Below are positions 1 to 8,895 of a stretch of DNA of 64,000 bases, in pieces. Under the pieces are notes generated by a model that ran no database searches, was not told the origin of the DNA, and saw nothing but the letters and a program-made list of their open reading frames with translations. Every line of letters begins with the position of its first letter. Position 1 is the first letter of the stretch. Source of the stretch: Marinobacter sp. GTDB taxonomy: Bacteria > Pseudomonadota > Gammaproteobacteria > Pseudomonadales > Oleiphilaceae. The DNA lies in NCBI GenBank assembly GCA_014359475.1, contig JACIZI010000002.1:230082-294081 (forward strand), in the 5' to 3' direction. The position numbers and the translations under genes were made by a program.

Positions 1-1575
1 GAAGAGTTGTTGAAAGAGATGGGCAGTGCTGCGGCACTGTGCAATGACTCCCATCTGGACTTCCATTCTGGTGTGCCGCGGGTTCATGGGGACCCCATGG
101 AAGCTGCCTTGAAGGTGTTTGCCCACAAGGCAGCGTTCGATATTGCCAGCGGAGCGTCCGGATGGTCTCGCCAGGACGAAATACCCTTCGACACCGAAAC
201 ACGGTATATGGCGACCCTCAACCACGACCACCACGGCCACGGCCGAATCTTTGTCAAAGGAGCACCGGAAAAAGTGCTGGCCATGTGCGGTGCCCAGCTC
301 GATCCGCAGGATCAGGCGACAGCCCTGGATCATGGTTACTGGGAACAGGCGGTGTCTGACCTTGCCTCGGAAGGTTTGCGGGTGCTGGCGCTGGCCCGCA
401 AATCGGTGGGGCGGGGTGTGACGGATCTGGCGGTTGAAGATCTGGAAGAAGGTCTGGAGTTGATCGGCATTGTCGGCCTGCTGGACCCGCCCCGTCAGGA
501 AGCAATCAGGGCCATCCGGGACTGCCATGATGCCGGTATCCGGGTGAAGATGATCACCGGCGACCATGCCCGTACCGCCGGGGCCATTGCCCGCAAGCTG
601 GGTCTCAGGAACAGTGAGCGGGTGCTGACCGGCAAGGAGCTGGATGCCATGGATGACGACACCCTGGCCCGGGAAGTGGCTGAGGTCGATGTGTTTGCCC
701 GCACCAGCCCGGAGAACAAGTTGCGGTTGGTCAAGGCTTTGCAGGCGTTGCACGGCGTGGTCGCCATGACCGGTGACGGGGTGAACGATGCACCGGCCCT
801 GAAGCGGGCGGATGTGGGCATTGCCATGGGGGTGAAAGGCTCTGAAGCGGCGCGGGAGGCAGCGTCCGTGGTGTTGCTGGACGACAACTTTGCCAGCATT
901 GCAGCCGCTGTGCGCGAGGGCCGTGCGGTTTATACCAACCTCAAGAAAGGCATCGCGTTCATGCTGCCGATCAACGGTGGCGAGTCGATCAGTCTGATTA
1001 CCGCACTGCTCCTGGGATTGACCCTGCCGATATCTGCTTTACAGATCCTCTGGGTGAACATGGTCAGCTCTGTGGTGCTCGCCATGACCCTGGCCTTCGA
1101 GCCGCCGGAGCCTGATGTGATGAAGCAGCCGCCAAGAGCCAGAGAAGAAAAACTTTTGCAGGGCTTTGTTGCCTGGCGGGTCTTATTTGTTTCCCTGCTG
1201 TTCCTGGCCGGCATTTTTGCTGCCTGGTTCTGGGGCATGCACCGCTATGATAATGAGGTGCTGGCCAGCACCCTCGCGGTCAACACTCTGGTAGCGATGG
1301 AAATGTTCTACCTGTTCGCGGTCCGTTATCTGGATTCCCGGTCGATCACACTGGCAGGAGTGCTGGGTACTCCGGTTGTGTTGCTGGCGGTTGCTGCGGT
1401 GGTGCTGCTGCAATGGATGTTCACCTACCTGCCATGGTTTCAGGCAACCTTTGACAGCGCTGCCTTGTCAGTTGAAATGCTGGTGTTTGCGGTGGGTGCC
1501 GGTGTGCTGGTGTTGGTCATCCTGGAAATCGAAACGGCTATCCGCCGTCGTTTGCTCAGCTCAGTCCCCGGGTAA
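1..1575 (+). CDS. Cation-transporting P-type ATPase, C-terminal part (5' truncated by window edge)
   Basis: The reading frame is open from base 1, so the gene starts outside the window. What remains is about 524 residues of a P2-like ATPase that would normally be near 900. The nucleotide-binding motif KGAPE is about 86 residues in. It is followed by LDPPR, MITGDH and the hinge TGDGVNDAPALKRADVGIAMG. A C-terminal membrane domain with about six hydrophobic segments comes next. The DKTGT phosphorylation site must lie upstream and is not visible. The segment LWVNMVSS aligns with LWVNLVTD of Ca-ATPase M6, so the ion-binding aspartate is replaced by serine. The M5 glutamate (NGGES) is kept. The transported ion therefore cannot be named from sequence. 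The class is certain. Confidence 0.93.
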   Translation, partial: EELLKEMGSAAALCNDSHLDFHSGVPRVHGDPMEAALKVFAHKAAFDIASGASGWSRQDEIPFDTETRYMATLNHDHHGHGRIFVKGAPEKVLAMCGAQLDPQDQATALDHGYWEQAVSDLASEGLRVLALARKSVGRGVTDLAVEDLEEGLELIGIVGLLDPPRQEAIRAIRDCHDAGIRVKMITGDHARTAGAIARKLGLRNSERVLTGKELDAMDDDTLAREVAEVDVFARTSPENKLRLVKALQALHGVVAMTGDGVNDAPALKRADVGIAMGVKGSEAAREAASVVLLDDNFASIAAAVREGRAVYTNLKKGIAFMLPINGGESISLITALLLGLTLPISALQILWVNMVSSVVLAMTLAFEPPEPDVMKQPPRAREEKLLQGFVAWRVLFVSLLFLAGIFAAWFWGMHRYDNEVLASTLAVNTLVAMEMFYLFAVRYLDSRSITLAGVLGTPVVLLAVAAVVLLQWMFTYLPWFQATFDSAALSVEMLVFAVGAGVLVLVILEIETAIRRRLLSSVPG

Positions 1576-1784
1576 CCAGGGCCCGGGTTGCCGCGACCCT
1601 CGATCGCCGCCAGCTCGGCACTGGAAAGCTACTGGTCAGGGGGCTTGCCGGTGACCCGGGCACAGGCGGCCAGCACGTGGGCCCGGGTGCTCTGGTTGGC
1701 AAACAGCATGCCGGCTTTTTCAGGGTTTCGCTGGCCACCAGGCCCATTTCCAGCAGGATAACGCTTTGCTTGGTTAAAGGCTCG
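1576..1784. other. 209-bp spacer, no supported gene
   Basis: Between the ATPase stop and the end of the DUF7352-like gene. On the minus strand the frame of that gene reopens after its stop for about 50 codons (ending near 1640), but it has no convincing start or family. I see no terminator with a T tract. Confidence 0.4.
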
Positions 1785-2150
1785 TTAGTCGGCGTAATGA
1801 GCCTGGTGGTAGCCAGATGTCCCGCCAGCCGCCGTTTTCTGTTCCGTGTCCGGACTCTGTAAGTGCATCGGCGCCGGGGGCAGTTCGAATACATGGTAAG
1901 CCTCCGGTCCGAATGGATCCAACGCGGTATCCAGGTATCCGTAGGCTTCCGGAACCGGATCACCGGAGAAGGTCACCAGAAACTGACGCTCCACCAGTGG
2001 CACGGTGGGTCGGAGTGACTGCTCGACCCACAGGTAGACACCCTTGGCCGCAATCAGATATTCACAGCGCACCACCCGGTAGCCTTCACGCAGGCGCAGA
2101 GTGGTCGGCTCCCCCCGATTGTTAAGCAAGAACTTGTGTATGGTTTTCAT
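1785..2150 (-). CDS. Small DUF7352-like protein
   Basis: A 121-residue protein beginning MKTIHKF. The ATG at 2150 is chosen over the upstream in-frame ATG (2180) because a very strong ribosome binding site, GGAGGAGG, lies five bases before it. The layout is a short N-terminal strand KTIHKFLL, then LREGYRVVRCEY, then VERQFLVTFSGDP and a C-terminal YHVFELP. This resembles the DUF7352 family, whose function is unknown to me and which is often found on phages. There is no signal peptide or membrane segment. It stands alone between the ATPase and nhaR on the strand of nhaR, 102 bp downstream of nhaR, so co-transcription with nhaR is possible. The family call is from memory of the pattern. Confidence 0.7.
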   Translation of the reverse strand: MKTIHKFLLNNRGEPTTLRLREGYRVVRCEYLIAAKGVYLWVEQSLRPTVPLVERQFLVTFSGDPVPEAYGYLDTALDPFGPEAYHVFELPPAPMHLQSPDTEQKTAAGGTSGYHQAHYAD

Positions 2151-2252
2151 GGCTTCCTCCTCCCTCATTGTTGAGGTCACAGGACTATCTTCGCTCTTGT
2201 CGTCTTCAGAGAAAATAAGGTTTGATGGTTAATACGGTTCGATTTTTACGAA

Positions 2253-3131
2253 CTATTGGTCGGCCTGACCAAGAATGCGCTCGACGGCCGGGCCGGGCAC
2301 GCCGCTGGCCCGGACTATGCCATAAAGAGTGTCCCTGACTTCATCGATACGGGCGACTTCCACCACCTGGTACTGGCGGCAGACCTCATCATGGATGCTG
2401 GTGGGGGCGGCGAAATAGCCCAGCCCCTTGCGCCCGAACACTTTGATCAGGGCGCTGTCATCTACTTCTGCAGCCACTCGGATCTTCACCCGGTTGGCGG
2501 AAAACCAGTTCATCAGGGATGTGAAATAGGGGGCATCCACCGATGTGGCCAGAAACGGCTGGTTGTTGAGGCTCCGGGGGAAATCCCGGGTCAGGGTCTG
2601 GGCCAGGGTTTCTGCGGCGAACAATGACATGGCCGAACTGGCCAGCTGGCGGGTGTGAAAGTGGCTCGCTTCTCCCGCTTCCGGTTCCCGGTCTGTCAGC
2701 ACCAGATCCAGCTCACGGCGACTGAGTTGATCCAGCAGAGCAGAGTGGGAGCCAGTCTGGCAGGTGAGTTTGACCTCGCGAGCAAGCTCCATGGCAGGCT
2801 CAAGCAACTGGTACGCAATCAGTTTGTGGATTGAAGCGGAGATGCCTGCTGCGAGCGTCAGCGGCCGACCCTCTGGTGGTTGTTCGAGAAGATCCGATAG
2901 TGCCTGGGCTGTGGTGAACATTTCATTGGCGTACTGGAATACCGTCTTGCCCAGTTCGGTTAGGATCAGCCGTCTGCGTTCGCGGCGGAAAAGGGCCCCT
3001 CCCAGATTGTTTTCCAGGGTTGCCAACTGGCCGCTCAGGGTCTGCGGGGTGAGGTCCAGAAGCTGACTGGCTTTGGCGATGCTGCCTTCCCGGGCAATGA
3101 CCCAGAAATAGTGCAGGTGACGGTAATTCAT
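2253..3131 (-). CDS. nhaR: LysR-type regulator NhaR
   Basis: A 292-residue LysR-family activator. The start MNYRHLHYFW at 3131 matches the family's usual N-terminus; the longer frame upstream is not needed. Residues 1-60 form the winged helix-turn-helix (EGSIAKASQLLDLTPQTLSGQLATLE), close to NhaR of E. coli, and the rest is the ligand-binding fold. In E. coli NhaR responds to sodium and activates nhaA and osmC. No nhaA lies next to this gene, so the target here is not shown. The TetR gene on the same strand ends 34 bp upstream (3166), so the two may be transcribed together. Confidence 0.85.
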   Translation of the reverse strand: MNYRHLHYFWVIAREGSIAKASQLLDLTPQTLSGQLATLENNLGGALFRRERRRLILTELGKTVFQYANEMFTTAQALSDLLEQPPEGRPLTLAAGISASIHKLIAYQLLEPAMELAREVKLTCQTGSHSALLDQLSRRELDLVLTDREPEAGEASHFHTRQLASSAMSLFAAETLAQTLTRDFPRSLNNQPFLATSVDAPYFTSLMNWFSANRVKIRVAAEVDDSALIKVFGRKGLGYFAAPTSIHDEVCRQYQVVEVARIDEVRDTLYGIVRASGVPGPAVERILGQADQ

Positions 3132-3165
3132 GGAACGGTTCCGTGATGGGGGTGCCTGGACATGA

Positions 3166-3780
3166 TCATTCCCGCACCAGGGCCAGCTCCCGCTCTGTGT
3201 AGTGACTGACCATGTTGGCCAGACCCTCCGCCAGCTCGTCAAAGGAAATCGGCGGGGCGGGATCACAAAGATGGCGGATCACCGAATAAATGCCGCCGTT
3301 GATCATGATGTAGCTCATAGTGGGAATGTTACGGATCTGCAGCGTTTCCGGATGGTGCATCAGATATTGGGTGACCAGTTCAGACAAAGTCTTTTGCAGA
3401 GGTTCCACATGCTGCTCGAAGCCCAGGGTCATGGCATGGCGTGCACATTTCAGATAGCGCTCGTCCCCGGCCTGCAGGAAATCCCGGAACCGGGCCAGTA
3501 GTTCCAGTACGGCGTCCTTGATGGGTTTCCGAACAAGCTCGGGTATCAGTGGCTGGATCATGGCGATGGTATCGGCGATGAAGCGGTCACTCATGACCGA
3601 GAATATTTCCTCCTTGTTTTCAAAGTACTCATAGATTGAGCCCACCCCAACGCCCGCAATATCAGCAATCTGGCGCGTGGTGGTGGCTGCCGGACCCCGC
3701 TCCGCCATGGTAATAAAGCCGGCTTCGACAATGGCATCGACCGTAGCCTTGGCTCGTCGCTGTCTTGGTTTTCTGGCCAT
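3166..3780 (-). CDS. TetR-family regulator, divergent from an SDR gene
   Basis: A 204-residue protein starting MARKPRQRRAKATVDAIVEAG at 3780. The longer frame upstream reads through the intergenic spacer and is unlikely. The N-terminal helix-turn-helix is typical of TetR (TTRQIADIAGVGVGSIYEYFENKEEIF). The C-terminal helical domain is of unassigned ligand. It is divergent from the dehydrogenase at 3902, and a perfect 5-4-5 inverted repeat lies 18 bp upstream of its start. Self-regulation and control of the dehydrogenase are therefore likely. The ligand is unknown; fatty acyl or other lipid compounds are plausible by context only. Confidence 0.9.
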   Translation of the reverse strand: MARKPRQRRAKATVDAIVEAGFITMAERGPAATTTRQIADIAGVGVGSIYEYFENKEEIFSVMSDRFIADTIAMIQPLIPELVRKPIKDAVLELLARFRDFLQAGDERYLKCARHAMTLGFEQHVEPLQKTLSELVTQYLMHHPETLQIRNIPTMSYIMINGGIYSVIRHLCDPAPPISFDELAEGLANMVSHYTERELALVRE

Positions 3781-3798
3781 GATTTTCCGACTTGAATC

Positions 3799-3812
3799 CG
3801 AACAAGCGTTCG
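3799..3812. promoter_or_regulatory. Putative TetR operator, CGAAC-AAGC-GTTCG
   Basis: A perfect inverted repeat (5-bp arms, 4-bp centre) in the divergent spacer between the TetR gene (start 3780) and the SDR gene (start 3902). Position and symmetry suit a TetR dimer. Binding is inferred. Confidence 0.5.
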
Positions 3813-3901
3813 CTTTATTGTGATGACCTGATGCCGGTATTGCAAGCAACCGTTCCAATACCGACCGATTCATTCCAACGCTTTGCAGGTATTAATCCTC
3901 T

Positions 3902-4744
3902 ATGTTCCCGATCCGTTCTTCGCGAAAGCCCTCCTATAACGCAATGGCTGTTGTTACCGGCGCTGGTAGTGGTATTGGCCGGGCTTTTGCCCTGGAAATT
4001 GCCAGGCGCGGCGGTGCCGTTCTTTGCTCTGATATCAACCTTGAGGCGACCCATGAAACGGTCTCGTTGATTGAGCAGGCAGGCGGCCAGGCCTGGGCGT
4101 TCAAGTGTGATGTCAGCAGGCTGACCCAGGTGCAGGCCCTTGCAGAGGAAGCCGAGCGGGTATTGCCAGGGCCGGTCAGCCTGGTTGTGAACAATGCGGG
4201 GGTCGGTGTTGGCGGTCTTACGGTTGGCGAAACGCCCATCAAGGACTGGAAGTGGACCCTGGGCGTCAACCTGTGGGGGGTTATTCACGGCTGCCACGTA
4301 TTTACCCCGCAGCTGAAACGCCAGGGCCATGGCGGGATCATCAACGTGGCATCGACCGCCGGATTCTCCGCGGCTCCCCTGATGAGCGTCTATAACGTCA
4401 GCAAGGCCGGCGCACTTGCCTTGACCGAGACTATGGCCGCAGAGCTGGCAGGCACCGGTGTGGCGGTGACCGCACTATGCCCGACCCTGGTGAAAACCAA
4501 TATAGCGGCGAACGGGAAGATCGAGGGCGAGTCCCGGGGGATACTTGACACCATGATGGCCAAGGTCGGCATGTCACCGGACCGGGTTGCCAGGGAGACT
4601 CTCAATGGCCTGGATCGCGGCGATCTCTATGTCCTTCCTCAGTTTGATGCACGGATAGTCTGGCGAGCCAAACGATTTATTCCCAGGACCTATGCGCTGG
4701 GCATGGGTCTGGTCAGTCGTTTTGGAATCAGCCGCGGGCAGTAG
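3902..4744 (+). CDS. Short-chain dehydrogenase/reductase
   Basis: A 280-residue classical SDR. The NAD(P)-binding motif TGAGSGIG is at residues 19-26, NNAG near residue 97, and the catalytic Ser followed by YNVSK near 160-167. The acidic residue after strand 2 (CSDIN) suggests NAD preference; this is an inference. The start at 3902 gives a 14-residue lead before the Rossmann strand, normal for this group. An internal ATG at 3944 would cut into the first strand. The C-terminal tail (RIVWRAKRFIPRTYALGMGL) is amphipathic, as in SDRs acting on long-chain substrates. Probably controlled by the divergent TetR. Substrate unknown. Confidence 0.9.
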   Translation: MFPIRSSRKPSYNAMAVVTGAGSGIGRAFALEIARRGGAVLCSDINLEATHETVSLIEQAGGQAWAFKCDVSRLTQVQALAEEAERVLPGPVSLVVNNAGVGVGGLTVGETPIKDWKWTLGVNLWGVIHGCHVFTPQLKRQGHGGIINVASTAGFSAAPLMSVYNVSKAGALALTETMAAELAGTGVAVTALCPTLVKTNIAANGKIEGESRGILDTMMAKVGMSPDRVARETLNGLDRGDLYVLPQFDARIVWRAKRFIPRTYALGMGLVSRFGISRGQ

Positions 4745-4838
4745 TGCCGGCTTGGCGGCACCTGAACCTTCCGCCATTGCCCGGCATCGGCGTTTCTGAC
4801 ACCCTTTATCGGATCACTCAAGGACACAGGAGAGACCG

Positions 4839-6515
4839 ATGACTGACGACAAGCGCCGTCGCCATTCCGCCCCCGTGGTGGACGGGCTGGGTAAATCTGC
4901 CAGCCGGGCCATGCTGCGGGCGGTAGGCTTTACCGACGAGGATTTCCGCAAGCCCCAGGTGGGTATCGCTTCCACCTGGAGCAATCTGACCCCCTGCAAT
5001 ATGCATATCCATGAACTGGCGGAAGAATCTTCCGCGGGAGCCGATGAGGCCGGGGGCAAGAGTCTGATCTTCAATACCATCACCGTGTCCGATGGCATCG
5101 CCAATGGTACCGAGGGAATGAAGTATTCCCTGGTGTCCCGGGAAGTGATTGCCGACTCCATTGAAACCGTGGCCGGTTGTGAGGGGTTTGACGGGCTGGT
5201 GGCCATCGGTGGCTGTGACAAGAATATGCCCGGTTGCATGATGGGTCTGGCCCGGCTGGACCGCCCCTCGGTGTTTGTTTACGGCGGCACCATCATGCCC
5301 GGGGAGAACCATACCGACATCATCTCTGTGTTCGAGGCGGTGGGTGCCCACGCCCGGGGTGACCTGGACCTGATCGAGGTGAAACAGATCGAGGAAACCG
5401 CCATTCCGGGACCCGGTTCCTGCGGTGGCATGTACACGGCCAACACCATGGCCTCCGCCATTGAAGCCATGGGCATGAGCCTGCCGGGCAGTTCTGCCCA
5501 GAACGCGGTTTCCGACACCAAGAAAGCCGATTGCCGGGCGGCGGGTGCAGCGGTGCTGAACCTGTTGGACAAGGACATCAAACCGTCCGACATCATGACC
5601 CGCCAGGCCTTCGAGAACGCCATTACCGTAGTGATCGCCCTGGGCGGGTCCACCAACGCGGTGCTTCACCTGCTGGGTATGGCCAGCACCATCGGCGTGG
5701 AGCTGAGCCTTGAGGACTTTACCGAAATCGGCAAGCGAGTACCGGTGCTGGCGGATCTGCGTCCCAGCGGCCACTACATGATGTCCGAACTGGTCGCCAT
5801 CGGTGGTATCCAGCCGCTGATGAAAATGCTGCTGGAGCGGGGGCTGCTGCATGGCGACTGCCTGACGGTGACCGGACGCACCCTGGCGGAGAACCTGGCA
5901 GAGGTGGATCCTTATCCGGAGAACCAGGACATCATTCATGCCTTTGACAACCCCATCAAGGCGGACAGCCATCTGCGGATTCTCTATGGCAATCTGGCAC
6001 CCACCGGGGCCGTGGCCAAGATCACTGGCAAGGAAGGCACCCATTTCACCGGGCGTGCCCGGGTGTTCCACTCGGAAGAGGAGGCCCAGGAACGCATCAT
6101 GGACGGCACCGTGGTCGCCGGCGATGTGCTGGTGATCCGTTACGAAGGCCCCAAGGGTGGTCCCGGCATGCGGGAAATGCTCACGCCAACATCGGCCATT
6201 ATGGGCAAGGGCCTGGGTAATGACGTGGCGCTGATTACCGATGGCCGTTTCTCCGGGGGCAGCCATGGTTTCGTGGTGGGTCATATCACGCCGGAAGCCG
6301 CCGAGGGTGGCCCCATCGCGCTGGTGGAAGATGGCGACACCATTACCATCGATGCCATCGAGAACCGTATTGTGCTCGATATTGACGAGGCGGAAATGGA
6401 GCGTCGCCGGCAAAGCTGGCAGTCGCCGGCCCCGAGCCGTACCCGCGGTGTGCTGGCCAAGTATGCCCGCACGGTCAGCTCCGCCTCGGAAGGCGCTGTG
6501 ACCGACAAACCCTGA
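4839..6515 (+). CDS. ilvD: Dihydroxy-acid dehydratase
   Basis: A 558-residue IlvD/Edd-family enzyme that dehydrates 2,3-dihydroxy acids to 2-oxo acids in valine, isoleucine and leucine synthesis. Iron-sulphur ligand cysteines are seen in [16 protein letters not shown] and [13 protein letters not shown]. The C-terminal [14 protein letters not shown] motif is intact. The length (558, not about 610) and the motif spacing fit the short, [2Fe-2S] type rather than the E. coli [4Fe-4S] type. A good ribosome binding site, AGGAGAG, lies just upstream of the ATG. It follows the SDR gene by 94 bp with no clear terminator between. Confidence 0.97.
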   Translation: MTDDKRRRHSAPVVDGLGKSASRAMLRAVGFTDEDFRKPQVGIASTWSNLTPCNMHIHELAEESSAGADEAGGKSLIFNTITVSDGIANGTEGMKYSLVSREVIADSIETVAGCEGFDGLVAIGGCDKNMPGCMMGLARLDRPSVFVYGGTIMPGENHTDIISVFEAVGAHARGDLDLIEVKQIEETAIPGPGSCGGMYTANTMASAIEAMGMSLPGSSAQNAVSDTKKADCRAAGAAVLNLLDKDIKPSDIMTRQAFENAITVVIALGGSTNAVLHLLGMASTIGVELSLEDFTEIGKRVPVLADLRPSGHYMMSELVAIGGIQPLMKMLLERGLLHGDCLTVTGRTLAENLAEVDPYPENQDIIHAFDNPIKADSHLRILYGNLAPTGAVAKITGKEGTHFTGRARVFHSEEEAQERIMDGTVVAGDVLVIRYEGPKGGPGMREMLTPTSAIMGKGLGNDVALITDGRFSGGSHGFVVGHITPEAAEGGPIALVEDGDTITIDAIENRIVLDIDEAEMERRRQSWQSPAPSRTRGVLAKYARTVSSASEGAVTDKP

Positions 6516-6631
6516 ACCAGCGGTAATATCCACAAGTGGCGGCCGGGGCGGCGAAAATGCCCGGCTGCTGTTATACTTGCGGCAGTTCCGGGCCTCTGGC
6601 CCGCTTCACCAGAACTTTTCCGGGGCCGCCC

Positions 6632-7555
6632 ATGCATCCAGTGCTGCGTTATTTTTTACTGTTCCTTATCTTGTGTTTTTCCATTCCTGCCGCCTTTGCC
6701 CGGTCAGCCGTAGATATGCCGTCACTGGCCTCGGTGAATGCTGCTGTGGCTTATGCGGGGGAGAATGAACTGATTGTCGGCAAGAATGCAGACCGTCCGG
6801 TGCCCATAGCATCAATCACCAAGCTGATGACCGCGTTGGTGGTCATGGACAGCGGCCAGGCGCTGGACGAATGGCTGGAGTTCAGGGAGCGGCACAAAGA
6901 AGCGCCGGCTAATGCCTATACCCGGATCCGGGTGGGCTCTGAAATGAAACGGGGCGATATGCTGCGTATTGCCCTGATGTCCTCCGAGAATTTTGCCGCT
7001 TACACCCTGGCCCGCCATTACCCGGGAGGTTATCAGGGGTTTGTGCAGGCCATGAACGATAAGGCTGCCGAGCTGGGCATGACTCATACCCGGTTTGTCG
7101 ACCCCACCGGCCTGTCCACCGGCAATATCGCCAGTGCGGCTGATCTGGTGAAGCTGGTAAATGCGACTGCCCGCCATCCTGAAATCGGGGAATACTCCAC
7201 CACCCGCTACTTCACCGGGCGTTTTCGCCAGCCTCGATACTCGCTCCGATTTGGTAACACGAACCGGCTGGTGCATCGCAAGAGCTGGGGTGTCGGTATC
7301 AGCAAAACCGGTTATCTGGATGAGGCAGGTCGCTGCCTGGTGATGACTTCCGAGATGCACGGCCGGCGTGTAGTGACGGTGTTCCTCGATTCCCTTGGCA
7401 CCCTGTCTCCCCTGGGGGATGCCGGCCGCGTGAAGCGCTGGCTGGCGAACGGTGCCTCCGGCCAGGTGGCACCCGCTGCCCGGGAGTATGCCCAAAAGAA
7501 GAACCAGGCCTATCAGAGCCGGGAAACCCGCTCTGCCGGTGTCAGTGTTAACTGA
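6632..7555 (+). CDS. pbpG: D-alanyl-D-alanine endopeptidase (PBP7-like)
   Basis: A 307-residue secreted peptidoglycan endopeptidase of the S11 family. A signal peptide covers residues 1-23 (MHPVLRYFLLFLILCFSIPAAFA). The three active-site motifs are complete: SITK at 61-64, SEN at 118-120 and KTG at 225-227. The start at 6632 puts the signal peptide at the N-terminus; the longer frame adds an unrelated 32 residues. The enzyme cuts cross-links in the periplasm. The asparaginase-like gene starts 10 bp after its stop, so the two are probably one operon, although their functions are not obviously linked. Confidence 0.93.
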   Translation: MHPVLRYFLLFLILCFSIPAAFARSAVDMPSLASVNAAVAYAGENELIVGKNADRPVPIASITKLMTALVVMDSGQALDEWLEFRERHKEAPANAYTRIRVGSEMKRGDMLRIALMSSENFAAYTLARHYPGGYQGFVQAMNDKAAELGMTHTRFVDPTGLSTGNIASAADLVKLVNATARHPEIGEYSTTRYFTGRFRQPRYSLRFGNTNRLVHRKSWGVGISKTGYLDEAGRCLVMTSEMHGRRVVTVFLDSLGTLSPLGDAGRVKRWLANGASGQVAPAAREYAQKKNQAYQSRETRSAGVSVN

Positions 7556-7565
7556 GGGCGGGCCG

Positions 7566-8045
7566 ATGATCCAGATATTCACCGCCGGCGGCACCATCGA
7601 CAAGGTGTACTTTGATGCCAGCAGTGAATTCGAGATCGGTGACAGTTTGCTGCCGGAGTTGCTGGCCGAATCCAATATCCATGGTGGTTATCGCATTGAC
7701 GGGCTGTTGCGCAAGGACAGCCTGGACATGACCGACACCGACCGGAGCCGGGTGCGAGAGGCGGTGGAGCGTTGCGATGCCGGCCGTGTCCTGATCACTC
7801 ATGGCACCGATACCATGCCGGAGACCGCCCGCAGTCTGCTCCGGGTGAAGGATAAAACCATTGTACTTACCGGTGCCATGCAGCCGGCCCGTATGCGCCG
7901 TTCCGATGCGGTGTTCAATATCGGCTTTGCCTGGGCAGCAGTGAAATTGTTGCCTGCCGGAGTGTATGTCGCCATGAACGGCGAGGTATTCGAAGCCGGC
8001 TCGGTGCACAAGAACCGCAAGGCCGGGCGTTTCGAGAAAGCCTGA
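7566..8045 (+). CDS. One-domain asparaginase-like protein
   Basis: A 159-residue protein matching only the N-terminal domain of L-asparaginase, which is normally about 330 residues. The nucleophile motif TAGGTID (residues 6-12) and the second threonine motif THGTDT (78-83) are both present, as is LTGAMQPARMRRSDA (101-115). The C-terminal domain, which helps close the active site in the dimer, is absent. The end FEKA followed by a stop is clean, with no downstream frame resembling the missing half. It follows pbpG by 10 bp and ends 8 bp before the convergent rsuA. Such short proteins form a known branch of the family. The substrate is not known. Confidence 0.85.
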   Translation: MIQIFTAGGTIDKVYFDASSEFEIGDSLLPELLAESNIHGGYRIDGLLRKDSLDMTDTDRSRVREAVERCDAGRVLITHGTDTMPETARSLLRVKDKTIVLTGAMQPARMRRSDAVFNIGFAWAAVKLLPAGVYVAMNGEVFEAGSVHKNRKAGRFEKA

Positions 8046-8053
8046 GTAACGCC

Positions 8054-8755
8054 TTACACGCTATCGATTTCCTCCTGGGTAAGTGGCCGGAACTGTCCGG
8101 GTTTTAACCCGGAGTCAAGCCCAATCGCACCCACCCGCTGGCGGTGTAACCCGGTCACATGGTTGCCCACCGCCGCCATCATCCGTTTGACCTGGTGGTA
8201 GCGCCCCTCGCCGATGGTCAGCTCGACCAGTCTGTCTTCCAGCTTGTGCACGCTGGCCGGCAGAGTCGGTTTGTCTTCCCCTTCCAGCATCAGGCCGTTT
8301 TCCAGCGTCTGGTGCGCGGTGGTATCCAGAGGCCGATCGAGGCCCACCCGGTAGACCTTGCGGCAGTCATGGCGGGGAGAGGTAATCCGGTGTGACCACT
8401 GACCGTCGGTGGTCAGCAGCAAGAGGCCGGAGGTGTCCATATCCAGTCGTCCGGCGATGTGCAGGCCGGTGCGCCGGGCCAGTTCCGCTGGCAACAGATC
8501 CAACACGGTCGGATGTTCCCCATCCCGGGTGGCGCTGACATAACCAGACGGTTTGTGGAGCATCAGGTAGAGTTCCGATGGCAGCGACAGGGGCTTGCCA
8601 TCCAGGATGACGCGGGACGTGTCGGGTATTTTTACATTAGGGCTGGTGACGATCTCCCCGTCTACCGAGACTCTCTTCCGGCCGATGGCTCGCTTGGCAT
8701 CCTTGCGGGAGAGTTCGCTGCTGTTGGCGATGAACTGATCCAGGCGTATCGGCAT
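8054..8755 (-). CDS. rsuA: 16S rRNA pseudouridine(516) synthase
   Basis: A 233-residue RsuA-type enzyme. An S4 RNA-binding domain (MPIRLDQFIANSSELSRKDAKRAI) occupies residues 1-60. The catalytic core has GRLDMDTSGLLLLT with the essential aspartate at residue 105. KVYRV and the C-terminal GRYHQVKRMM motif are also present. The start at 8755 is the standard one; the frame continues upstream for 42 residues of low-complexity sequence with no family match. It isomerises one uridine of 16S rRNA in the cytoplasm. It is transcribed away from the transglycosylase block and convergent with the asparaginase-like gene. Confidence 0.93.
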   Translation of the reverse strand: MPIRLDQFIANSSELSRKDAKRAIGRKRVSVDGEIVTSPNVKIPDTSRVILDGKPLSLPSELYLMLHKPSGYVSATRDGEHPTVLDLLPAELARRTGLHIAGRLDMDTSGLLLLTTDGQWSHRITSPRHDCRKVYRVGLDRPLDTTAHQTLENGLMLEGEDKPTLPASVHKLEDRLVELTIGEGRYHQVKRMMAAVGNHVTGLHRQRVGAIGLDSGLKPGQFRPLTQEEIDSV

Positions 8756-8895
8756 CAGCAGCCCTTTCCCGGTTCCGGAACCAGAAAACCCGTTACGATC
8801 TCCACCCGGGTTTCTTCCGTGTGTGCTGCCTGACATGTTTTGATCCGGTAGTTGGAAGTGTGTCTCAGTTTTTGGGCGCATAAGAGATTGCCATG

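Noticed and set aside
1556-1963. Minus-strand gene of 135 codons overlapping the DUF7352-like gene
   Set aside because: No ribosome site or family features; it overlaps a better-supported gene in another frame.
4818-6533. Long open frame of 571 codons antisense to ilvD
   Set aside because: It is the shadow of a GC-rich gene; ilvD has complete motifs and a ribosome site, the antisense frame has neither.
7452-7565. Longer start for the asparaginase-like gene inside pbpG
   Set aside because: The extra 38 residues overlap pbpG in another frame and do not match the family, which begins with the TAGGTID strand.
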